Below, one piece after another: positions 15,138 to 21,470 of a DNA stretch of 21,525 bases (within the stretch, counting starts at the first letter, position 1; every line of letters begins with the position of its first letter). The DNA lies in NCBI GenBank assembly GCA_902489925.1, contig CABUBX010000022.1, positions 1 through 21,525 of the forward strand, written 5' to 3'. The translations under genes and the position numbers were made by a program. This DNA comes from an uncultured Lachnospiraceae bacterium. Lineage in GTDB: Bacteria > Bacillota > Clostridia > Lachnospirales > Lachnospiraceae. The notes beneath the pieces are model-generated. The model was not told the origin of the DNA, made no database searches, and saw only the letters and a program-made list of their open reading frames with translations.

Positions 15138-16139
15138 TCAGGATTTGCACGCTGCCTCTGCAAAGCTTGTCGTTACCAAGTCTTCATATTCAACTCTGGC
15201 TGAAAGCTCACCTGCGTTTTCAAGAATATTTTGAAGCAGTTCAAAGGAATCCTTTGTCATAACGGTATCTTTTTTCCATGTATCCTGATTATAATAGCGC
15301 TCAATAATTGTTTTGAGTGTTGTATCATCGGTTTCTTTAAATTGAGGTTTAATAACCTTTGCAATTTCCTCAGGCGAATGTGAGTTTACATAATCCAATC
15401 CTTTTTGAATGGCGTTTGTGAATTTCTGTATTGTTTCTGTATTTTCATTGATATAGCTTTTTAGCGCCGAAAAGCATGTGTACGGGACATAACCGCTGTC
15501 TACGCCAAGAGAGGCGATGACATGACCTTTTCCGGACAATTCAAGGCTTGAAGCGAAAGGCTCAAATTCGACAGTGTAATCGCCTGTACCGCCGGCAAAG
15601 GCTTCGGCGGTCACACCAAAATCAATATTTTGGATAATTGTCAAATCTTTTTTTGTGTCAATATGATGTGTCTTTAAAATATATTCAAAAATCATTTGTG
15701 GCATCCCACCTGCTCTGCCGCCGAGCACAGTTTTTCCTTTTAAATCTTCCCATTCAAAAGCCTCCTCTGCGTTTCTGCTGACAAGGAAATTACCGGCTCT
15801 TTGTGTAAGCTGGGCGAAATTAACTGCATAGTCTGAAGCCCCCTGATTAAAAGTGTATACTGTTGATTCGGGACCCATAAAGCCGATATCCGCTTCCCCG
15901 GAAATGAGGGCAGTCATTACTTTATCGGCGCCGCCGGAATTAACAAGCGTTAAATCAATGCCTTCTTCTTCAAAATAGCCATTTTCGATGGCGGCGTACA
16001 TCGGTGCATAAAAAATAGAATGGGCAACCTCGCTTAAAGTAACAGGTGTCAGCGGACCTTCCTGATTTTTTCCGCAGCCGAAAAGCAATGTTATGCCTGC
16101 GGCGGCTATGAGTATCGGTGCGATTATTTTCTTTTTCAT
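15138..16139 (-). CDS. Orphan ABC substrate-binding lipoprotein, NMT1/THI5-like (SsuA/TauA type)
   Basis: 333 residues. The N-terminus MKKKIIAPILIAAAGITLLF-GC is a lipoprotein signal with Cys22 as the acylation site. The mature part matches the NMT1/THI5-like periplasmic binding superfamily used for sulfonates, nitrate, thiamine precursors and similar ligands: APMYAAIENGYFEEEGIDL, SGEADIGFMGPESTVY, DLKGKTVLGGRAGGMPQ and a C-terminal PQFKETDD...ERYYNQDTW region. No permease or ATPase gene adjoins it: the gene on one side is a convergent NCS2 permease and the other is divergent, so its transporter must be encoded elsewhere. GGAGG precedes the start. The ligand cannot be told from sequence alone. 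Confidence 0.88.
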   Translation of the reverse strand: MKKKIIAPILIAAAGITLLFGCGKNQEGPLTPVTLSEVAHSIFYAPMYAAIENGYFEEEGIDLTLVNSGGADKVMTALISGEADIGFMGPESTVYTFNQGASDYAVNFAQLTQRAGNFLVSRNAEEAFEWEDLKGKTVLGGRAGGMPQMIFEYILKTHHIDTKKDLTIIQNIDFGVTAEAFAGGTGDYTVEFEPFASSLELSGKGHVIASLGVDSGYVPYTCFSALKSYINENTETIQKFTNAIQKGLDYVNSHSPEEIAKVIKPQFKETDDTTLKTIIERYYNQDTWKKDTVMTKDSFELLQNILENAGELSARVEYEDLVTTSFAEAACKS

Positions 16140-16210
16140 CTGAAAACCTCCAAAGGGGATTGATTTATTCTATGCGAAGGAGAAGAAAAGGTGTATGCGA
16201 TAGAAAAGGA

Positions 16211-16239
16211 TTGAATCATAAAAGGGGGATTGGTATAAT
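16211..16239 (+). promoter_or_regulatory. Strong promoter of the ATPase-TOPRIM / RpiA-like / PHP gene group
   Basis: TTGAAT at 16211-16216, 17-base spacer, then TATAAT at 16234-16239 preceded by TGG, a perfect extended -10. Its position decides the start of the next gene: longer upstream readings from 16118 would lie before this promoter. Confidence 0.75.
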
Positions 16240-16262
16240 ATTTTTATATGATGATTGGACAA
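16235..16262 (-). promoter_or_regulatory. Possible promoter of the substrate-binding lipoprotein gene
   Basis: On the minus strand TTGTCC (16262-16257) and TATTAT (16240-16235) are 16 bases apart. The -10 box overlaps the plus-strand TATAAT, so the two divergent promoters would exclude each other. The leader would be about 90 bases. Confidence 0.35.
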
Positions 16263-16285
16263 CGTGCATTGACAGGGGGGGTTTT

Positions 16286-18154
16286 TTGAAGATTAATTAT
16301 TTGCGTATTATAAACTTTAAGTCAATACGTGATATGGAGATAGAGGATATTGAAGATGCACTCATTTTGGTCGGCAAGAATAATACGGGCAAGACAGTCG
16401 TGATGGATGCGGTGCGGCTCGCGGCGCAGCCGGAGGCACAGATTGACGTGGCATGGTTTAATGAGCCGGGGCGTCATATAAAAATCATTGTTGAGCTGGG
16501 GCTTACGATGGAAGACTTAGCCATGTTTTATGAAATGGGGATTGTGAGCCGATATAAAAATAAAAAAGCATGGGAAAAAGAGTTTTTCGGGCGTTTGCCG
16601 TCTTTAGACAAAAAGACAATGTCACTTCGGTTTACATGGATGGCATCATCGGACGGAAAGGTGCGATATGACGATGGCTTTAAAAATAATAACCGCTATA
16701 TTCCGATGATTTTTCCAAAGGTTTATATGCTTGACAGTCAGCGCAATGTATCAGAGCTTGAACGCGATATTTTAATGTATCAGGAAGAAAAAGTCCTTGG
16801 CGCAGTGAGGGAAAACAGGTGTATTTTTGATAAGGCAAAAACATGTAACCAATGCTTTAATTGTATGGGCGTCATTGGAAAGAAGAATCCTTTGGCACTG
16901 AATGTGCTTGAGACGACAAGACTTTTGGAGTATCAGATGATTCATTTGAATATGCATGATTTTACGGAGAAGGTGAATCGGTATTTCGTGAGAAATGGCG
17001 GATATTCTGAAGAAATACGGTATCAGATGGATTTTGACATTGATGAGATGCTAAAAATTGAAAGCAGCGCTTATCACAGAGAACGGCAGCTTGACATGCC
17101 GGTGAAAAAACTGAGCAAAGGCATGAGAAGCATTTATATGCTTTCTCTCTTAGAGGCTTATATTGATGAACAGCAGAAGCTGCCGTGCATTATTATGATG
17201 GAGGAACCGGAAATTTTTCTTCACCCTGAGCTTCAAAAGACCGCAGGGGAGATTTTATACCGTCTGTCACGGAAAAATCAGGTAATTTTCTCAACACATT
17301 CTCCGAATGTAATTTTTAATTTTACTTCCGGTCAAATCCGTCAGATTGTACTCGATGGCGATTATTATTCGACGGTGAGAGCACACACAAATATTGATGA
17401 AATACTGGATGATTTAGGTTATTCGGCAGCAGATTTGATGAATGTTGATTTTGTTTTTATTGTAGAGGGAAAGCAGGATAAGAGCCGACTGCCGCTTTTA
17501 CTTGATAAGTATTATTCTGAAATTACAGATAAGGACGGGAAGCTTTTGCGCGTGTCTATTATTACGACAAATAGCTGTACCAATATTAAGACTTACGCAA
17601 ATTTAAAATATATGAATCAGATTTATTTTAAAGAACGCTTTATGATGCTTCGCGACAGCGACGGCAAGGATAGGGATGAGCTGTGTCGTCAATTATGCCG
17701 TTACTATGACAGCAGCAATCTTTTGGATGCGGACAGATTGCCGAGGGTGCGCCCGGAGAATGTTTTCGTCTTAAAATATTATTCATTTGAAAATTACTTT
17801 TTGAATCCCGAAATTATGGCAAGGCTTGGCATTATCGAGACACCGGAGGCATTTTATACGATTCTTTTTGAAAAATGGGAGGAGTATCTGCACCGTCTAA
17901 GCTGCGGAAGACATTTTACAGAAGTTGCGGGAGAGGTTATCAAATCGCCCGAGGACTTGAAAAATCATATAGAAACGTTTAAAATCTATATGAGGGGTCA
18001 TAATTTGTTTGACATATTTTATGGACGTTATAAGAAAAATGAAACTGAGATTTTAAAACGGTACATTGAACTGGCACCGAGGGAAGATTTTGAGGATATC
18101 CTCAGTGCTATTGACAGATTTATCTATTTTAAAAGCAGAAAGAAAGGGGAATGA
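16286..18154 (+). CDS. OLD-like ABC ATPase with TOPRIM domain and four-cysteine cluster
   Basis: 622 residues from TTG 16286. An N-terminal ABC/SMC-type ATPase has Walker A GKNNTGKT (residues 30-37), signature LSKGMRS (276-282), Walker B IIMMEEPEIFLHP (from about 302) and H-loop STHSP (336-340). A C-terminal TOPRIM domain follows: VEGKQD with Glu394, RDSDGKD with Asp457/Asp459, and SFENYFLNPE with Glu502. This is the OLD-family order, so a nucleotide-gated nuclease is likely. Between Walker A and the signature sits C179-x7-C187-x2-C190-x2-C193, not an element I associate with OLD proteins. The TTG start follows a G7 tract (16275-16281) and matches the family opening (LKINYLRIINFKSIRD); longer readings would include the promoter. 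Two close downstream genes follow. Function (defence, repair or other) is not determined. Confidence 0.85.
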   Translation: MKINYLRIINFKSIRDMEIEDIEDALILVGKNNTGKTVVMDAVRLAAQPEAQIDVAWFNEPGRHIKIIVELGLTMEDLAMFYEMGIVSRYKNKKAWEKEFFGRLPSLDKKTMSLRFTWMASSDGKVRYDDGFKNNNRYIPMIFPKVYMLDSQRNVSELERDILMYQEEKVLGAVRENRCIFDKAKTCNQCFNCMGVIGKKNPLALNVLETTRLLEYQMIHLNMHDFTEKVNRYFVRNGGYSEEIRYQMDFDIDEMLKIESSAYHRERQLDMPVKKLSKGMRSIYMLSLLEAYIDEQQKLPCIIMMEEPEIFLHPELQKTAGEILYRLSRKNQVIFSTHSPNVIFNFTSGQIRQIVLDGDYYSTVRAHTNIDEILDDLGYSAADLMNVDFVFIVEGKQDKSRLPLLLDKYYSEITDKDGKLLRVSIITTNSCTNIKTYANLKYMNQIYFKERFMMLRDSDGKDRDELCRQLCRYYDSSNLLDADRLPRVRPENVFVLKYYSFENYFLNPEIMARLGIIETPEAFYTILFEKWEEYLHRLSCGRHFTEVAGEVIKSPEDLKNHIETFKIYMRGHNLFDIFYGRYKKNETEILKRYIELAPREDFEDILSAIDRFIYFKSRKKGE

Positions 18155-18157
18155 CTT

Positions 18158-18586
18158 ATGGATAAGAATATCAAAATGATTTCTGCGAAGCTGGCGCTGC
18201 CGTATATCAAGGATAATATGATTGTAGGTTTAGGCGGCGGTACTACGATGGGTTACGTTGTCAACTTTCTTGAGAAAAAGCTGTCTTTTGTCACACCGAT
18301 TGTGCTGGAGTGTATTCCGTCATCAAGGCGTTATGTTGAGATGGAGGTTCAAAAGCTGGGCGGAAAGGCAGCACCGAGAACATCTTACGCGAAGGACGGA
18401 TTTACGCTGAGCGACCATGGAAATCTGTTGATGGATGCTGAGTTTGATGAGGTGGAAGATATCCCTCTTTTAAATAAGAAGCTTAAAGATATTTGCGGTG
18501 TTGTGGAAACCTCTTTGTTTACGGACGAGGTTACAAAGGTACTTGTCGCTTCAAACGAGGGCTACAAGGTGATGAAGCGCTGTTGA
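18158..18586 (+). CDS. Ribose-5-phosphate isomerase A homologue lacking the central catalytic region
   Basis: 142 residues against about 220 for RpiA. Residues 8-41 match the RpiA N-terminus (AKLALPYIKDNMIVGLGGGT, equivalent to the VGVGTGST phosphate loop). The sequence then passes directly to the RpiA C-terminal part: PIVLECIPSSRRYVEMEV, KLGGKAAPR, SDHGNLLMD, ICGVVETSLF and a VTKVLVASNEG ending. About 80 residues are missing, including the DGADE and KGGG motifs that hold the catalytic Asp, Lys and Glu residues of RpiA. The frame is open throughout and has GGGGA before ATG 18158, three bases after the ATPase gene stop, so it looks maintained. It could bind a sugar phosphate without isomerising it; enzymatic activity as RpiA is unlikely. 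Confidence 0.8.
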   Translation: MDKNIKMISAKLALPYIKDNMIVGLGGGTTMGYVVNFLEKKLSFVTPIVLECIPSSRRYVEMEVQKLGGKAAPRTSYAKDGFTLSDHGNLLMDAEFDEVEDIPLLNKKLKDICGVVETSLFTDEVTKVLVASNEGYKVMKRC

Positions 18587-18602
18587 TATTAAAGGAGAGA
18601 AT

Positions 18603-19361
18603 ATGGAAATTTTATTAGATATGCATACACATACGCTGGCGAGCGGTCATGCCTACAGTACGATTGCGGAGGTTGCGGCGGCAGCGGCCGGGCAGGGGCT
18701 GTGTGCGGTTGGCATTACAGAGCATGCGCCGAAGATGCCGGGTACGTGTCATCAGTTTTATTTTCAGAATTTAAAGGTTATTCCGAGGATGATGAATGGC
18801 ATCTATGTGCTTTTTGGCGCCGAGCTTAATATTATAGATTATGAGGGCCATGTTGATTTGCCTGAGGAAACCCTTGCCGGTCTTGATGTGACGATTGCCA
18901 GTATGCATCCGCCGTGTCTGCCTTTTGGAAGTATTGATTCAAATACAAATGCCGTGATTAAAGCCATGGAAAACCCGTATATTGACATTATCGGACATCC
19001 CGATGACGGGAGATATCCGTTGGATTATGAGCGTGTTGTCAAGGCGGCAAAGGCTACAAAGACACTTCTTGAGATTAATAACAGCTCGTTGAAGCCTTCC
19101 GGTTTTCGTTTAAACACAAAGGAAAATGACGTGAAGATGCTCAAACTGTGCAAGCAATACAGGGTGCCTGTGATTTTAGACAGTGATGCCCATTTTGCCG
19201 ACGATGTCGGCCGGATGTCTTATGCCCTTCAGGTGGTGAGGAAAGTGGATTTTCCTAAGCATCTGATTGCCAATGTGCGGACAAAGCTGTTTTTCGACTG
19301 TCTTGCGGCAAAGAAAAATCAGTCGGGAATTTTAAATAATTTCCTTGACACACGGGAATAG
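18603..19361 (+). CDS. YcdX-type PHP-domain phosphoesterase
   Basis: 252 residues. PHP proteins of this subfamily bind three metals and hydrolyse phosphate esters. Motifs in order: DMHTHTLASGHAYSTI (His8, His10, His16), GITEHAP, FGAELNI (metal-bridging Glu), ASMHPP, IGHPDDG, LEINNSS and LDSDAH. Each aligns with the equivalent block of E. coli YcdX (DLHMHTVASTHAYSTL, LEINNSS), so the active site is complete. AAAGGAGAG precedes ATG 18603, and the gene lies 16 bases after the RpiA-like gene in the same apparent operon. The -35 box of the infC promoter lies within its last codons. The natural substrate is unknown. Confidence 0.9.
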   Translation: MEILLDMHTHTLASGHAYSTIAEVAAAAAGQGLCAVGITEHAPKMPGTCHQFYFQNLKVIPRMMNGIYVLFGAELNIIDYEGHVDLPEETLAGLDVTIASMHPPCLPFGSIDSNTNAVIKAMENPYIDIIGHPDDGRYPLDYERVVKAAKATKTLLEINNSSLKPSGFRLNTKENDVKMLKLCKQYRVPVILDSDAHFADDVGRMSYALQVVRKVDFPKHLIANVRTKLFFDCLAAKKNQSGILNNFLDTRE

Positions 19362-19373
19362 ACGTGCTATCAT
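19345..19373 (+). promoter_or_regulatory. Promoter of the infC-rpmI-rplT operon
   Basis: Consensus TTGACA at 19345-19350, a 17-base spacer and TATCAT at 19368-19373. The -35 box overlaps the 3' end of the PHP gene. Predicted transcription start is near 19380, at the head of the L20-type leader. Confidence 0.75.
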
Positions 19374-19379
19374 ATAGAA

Positions 19380-19530
19380 GTTGTATAGCGAATATACATG
19401 TATCAGACAAGAAAGCAGAGGCTCACCTCTCACCTCAGCATCCATCGATGACTCGGGTTTATATTTAGGTAATTGATGCGTTGGCATAGACTTAAATGGT
19501 GAGTAGTTTTCTGCTCACCATTATTTTTTT
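19380..19530 (+). ncRNA. Ribosomal protein L20-type leader with attenuator
   Basis: A structured leader of about 150 bases lies before infC, as in Firmicutes where free L20 represses infC-rpmI-rplT. CTCACCT occurs twice in tandem at 19422-19435. GGTGAG in the left arm of the terminator (19498-19503) can pair either with one of these or with CTCACC in its own right arm (19514-19519), giving alternative antiterminator and terminator folds. Position, the GACAAGAAAGCAGAGG segment (19406-19421) and the CTCACCT pair fit the known L20 leader; the full covariance fold was not computed. Confidence 0.8.
19495..19530 (+). terminator. Attenuator terminator upstream of infC
   Basis: AATGGTGAGTAG and CTGCTCACCATT form a 12-bp stem with a TTTT loop, followed by ATTTTTTT. 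It ends 8 bases before the infC Shine-Dalgarno, so termination here would silence the whole operon. Confidence 0.9.
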
Positions 19531-19548
19531 GGACATATGGAGGTGTCA

Positions 19549-20061
19549 ATTATTAGCGATTTAATGATTAACGAGCAAATCAGAGACAGAGAAGTCCGTG
19601 TTATAGGCGAAGATGGCGAACAGCTGGGAATTATGTCCGCTAAAGATGCTATGAAGCTTGCAAGAGAAGCCAATCTTGACTTAGTAAAGATTGCACCGAC
19701 AGCAAAACCGCCGGTATGCAAGATTATCGACTACGGTAAATTCCGTTACGAGCAGGCCAGAAAAGAGAAAGAAGCCAAGAAAAAGCAGAAAGTCATCGAT
19801 GTAAAAGAGATTCGATTTTCACCGAATATTGACGTGAACGATTTGAATACAAAGGCTAATCAGGCACGCAAGTTCATAAAGAACGGAGACAAGGTTAAAG
19901 TTTCAGTGCGTTTCCGAGGCAGAGAGCTGGCACACACAGACTCCGGTAAAGTGATTCTCAATAATTTTGCGGAAAAGTTATCGGATGTTGCAGTAATTGA
20001 CAAACCTGCAAAATTAGAAGGCAAGAGCATGGTTATGTTTTTGTCAGAAAAGCGTAATTAA
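19549..20061 (+). CDS. infC: Translation initiation factor IF-3, ATT start
   Basis: 170 residues from ATT 19549. IF-3 binds the 30S subunit, prevents premature 50S joining and checks the start codon. SDLMINEQIRDREVRVIGED is the conserved N-terminus, PTAKPPVCKIIDYGKFRYEQ the linker region, KVIDVKEIRFSPNID the start of the C-terminal domain, and VSVRFRGRELAH follows. The ATG at 19537 is inside the GGAGGTG ribosome binding site (19539-19545) and has only the attenuator T-run upstream, so it cannot be a normal start. ATT at 19549 or 19552 fits: the first gives the MIS-type N-terminus, the second better spacing. Rare AUU starts of infC are known to support self-regulation by IF-3. Confidence 0.93.
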   Translation: MISDLMINEQIRDREVRVIGEDGEQLGIMSAKDAMKLAREANLDLVKIAPTAKPPVCKIIDYGKFRYEQARKEKEAKKKQKVIDVKEIRFSPNIDVNDLNTKANQARKFIKNGDKVKVSVRFRGRELAHTDSGKVILNNFAEKLSDVAVIDKPAKLEGKSMVMFLSEKRN

Positions 20062-20091
20062 TGCAATTTCAATATTAAGGAGGACAATACG

Positions 20092-20289
20092 ATGCCAAAA
20101 ATTAAAACAAGCAGAGCTGCTGCAAAGCGTTTCAAAAAGACAGGTACTGGTAAATTAAAAAGAATGAAAGCTTACAAGAGCCATATCTTGACAAAGAAGA
20201 CAACAAAGAGAAAAAGAAATTTAAGAAAAGCAGCAATGACTGATGTAACTAATGTTAAGAATATGAAGAAAATTTTACCATACTTATAA
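20092..20289 (+). CDS. rpmI: 50S ribosomal protein L35
   Basis: 65 residues, very basic, with the family N-terminus MPKIKTSRAAAKRFKKTGTG and the KSHILTKKTTKRKRNLRK block. It lies 30 bases after infC with AAGGAGG upstream of ATG 20092, in the standard infC-rpmI-rplT order. Confidence 0.97.
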   Translation: MPKIKTSRAAAKRFKKTGTGKLKRMKAYKSHILTKKTTKRKRNLRKAAMTDVTNVKNMKKILPYL

Positions 20290-20313
20290 TTTGGAAACGG
20301 AGGACAGAGACTA

Positions 20314-20670
20314 ATGGCAAGAGTTAAAGGCGCATTAAATGCGAAGAAAAGACATAATAAAGTATTAAAACTGGCTAAAGGCTACAGAGGTGCTCGTTCT
20401 AAACAGTACAGAGTAGCAAAACAGTCTGTAATGAGAGCATTAACAAGCTCATACGCAGGCCGTAAAGAGAGAAAGCGTCAGTTCAGACGTTTATGGATTG
20501 CACGTATCAACGCTGCAGCTCGTATGAATGATTTATCATACAGCAAGTTAATGCATGGCTTAAAGCTTGCAGGCATCGAAGTGAACAGAAAGATGTTATC
20601 TGAGATGGCTATCAGTGACCCAGCCGGCTTTACAGCACTTTGCGAAACAGCAAAAGCTAAATTAGCTTAA
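20314..20670 (+). CDS. rplT: 50S ribosomal protein L20
   Basis: 118 residues. MARVKGALNAKKRHNKVLKL and GYRGARSKQYRVAKQ are the rRNA-binding N-terminal part, RRLWIARINAA and YSKLMHGLKLAGIEVNRKML the C-terminal domain. L20 is an early 23S assembly protein and, in Firmicutes, the repressor that binds the leader upstream of infC. CGGAGGA precedes ATG 20314. The operon ends at the terminator at 20687. Confidence 0.97.
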   Translation: MARVKGALNAKKRHNKVLKLAKGYRGARSKQYRVAKQSVMRALTSSYAGRKERKRQFRRLWIARINAAARMNDLSYSKLMHGLKLAGIEVNRKMLSEMAISDPAGFTALCETAKAKLA

Positions 20671-20686
20671 TTAAATAGCGGATGTG

Positions 20687-20717
20687 AAAAGGTTTCTGAG
20701 CTTTCAGAAGCCTTTTT
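20687..20717 (+). terminator. Rho-independent terminator after rplT
   Basis: GGTTTCTGA (20691-20699) pairs with TCAGAAGCC (20704-20712, one wobble) around a four-base loop. AAAA precedes it and TTTTT follows. It closes the infC operon. Confidence 0.88.
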
Positions 20718-20786
20718 AATTTGTTTTATAGGAAAGTTCGATTTTTATCGAAAAAATGCCTGTATAAAGAAAGGTGCGAGAAGAAA

Positions 20787-21269
20787 ATGAATATAAATTT
20801 GCTGTCTGCTGATTTTAAAATCCGTAAATTGGATAAAAATGATGTCGATATTATATATAACTTAAGCAGCAAGAATAAAATATTTTATCAATATCATCCA
20901 CCATTCGTTACTAAAGAAAGTATCGAAGAAGACATTGAAGCATTACCGCCTAATAAGAGTGTTAAAGATAAATATTATATGGGCTTCTTTGATAACGAAA
21001 TTCTTGTAGCAGTTATGGATTTAATTTTATCTTATCCGGTAGAAGATACTGCATTTATTGGATTATTTATAATGAATGTAGAATATCAAAATAAAGGAAT
21101 TGGTTCAAATATTATTGACGATGTTTGCAACCGTTTGAAAAAAATTGGTTTTAGTAAAATTCGAATTGGTGTTGATAAAGGTAATCCGCAAAGCAATAAT
21201 TTTTGGATAAAGAATAGTTTTCACATTATTTCAGAAAACAAGTATATTATTATGGAAAGGGAATTATGA
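20787..21269 (+). CDS. GNAT-family N-acetyltransferase
   Basis: 160 residues from ATG 20787. KIRKLDKNDVDIIYNLSSKN is a typical GNAT beginning; FIMNVEYQNKGIGSNIIDDV contains the acetyl-CoA pyrophosphate loop Q-x-x-G-x-G, and KGNPQSNNFWIKNSFHI the late conserved Asn/Phe region. The acceptor is unknown. The start is set by AAAGGTG at about 20770-20776; a reading from 20721 adds 22 residues unlike the family, across a small inverted repeat (TTCGAT/ATCGAA, 20737-20752). The gene is clearly more AT-rich than its neighbours and lies between a terminator and a tRNA gene, which suggests recent acquisition. Confidence 0.85.
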   Translation: MNINLLSADFKIRKLDKNDVDIIYNLSSKNKIFYQYHPPFVTKESIEEDIEALPPNKSVKDKYYMGFFDNEILVAVMDLILSYPVEDTAFIGLFIMNVEYQNKGIGSNIIDDVCNRLKKIGFSKIRIGVDKGNPQSNNFWIKNSFHIISENKYIIMEREL

Positions 21270-21419
21270 ATTGCCGGTTTAGGTGTGGCAGTATAGATTA
21301 GCATTGCGGTAGTGGAGGATAAATCGTTTTCACAGTGCTTTTCGATGATATACAGGAAGGTGTTTGAGAGTAATATTAGCTTTTGGTTTATATTTGTTTG
21401 AAAAAATTATCAAAATCTC
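21270..21419. other. Intergenic stretch without a supported gene
   Basis: Between the acetyltransferase and the tRNA promoter no reading frame with a ribosome binding site is seen. A frame ending in KVFESNISFWFIFV, with a stop just upstream of its first about 30 codons, could be a gene remnant, but I cannot identify it. Confidence 0.3.
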
Positions 21420-21448
21420 TTGACAAATATCATATTTTCGTGTAATAT
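21420..21448 (+). promoter_or_regulatory. Promoter of tRNA-Pro
   Basis: Consensus TTGACA at 21420-21425, a 17-base spacer and TAATAT at 21443-21448, ending 22 bases before the tRNA. This is a strong stable-RNA type promoter. Confidence 0.8.
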
Positions 21449-21470
21449 ATCCTAAGTCGGCATGACCTTT

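Noticed and set aside
16118..16285. N-terminal extension of the ATPase-TOPRIM protein
   Set aside because: The extension contains a strong promoter (16211-16239), has no family-like residues, and overlaps the lipoprotein gene start. The TTG at 16286 begins the conserved domain.
18158..18586. Full-function rpiA call for the RpiA-like gene
   Set aside because: The DGADE and KGGG catalytic motifs are absent, so the gene symbol was withheld.
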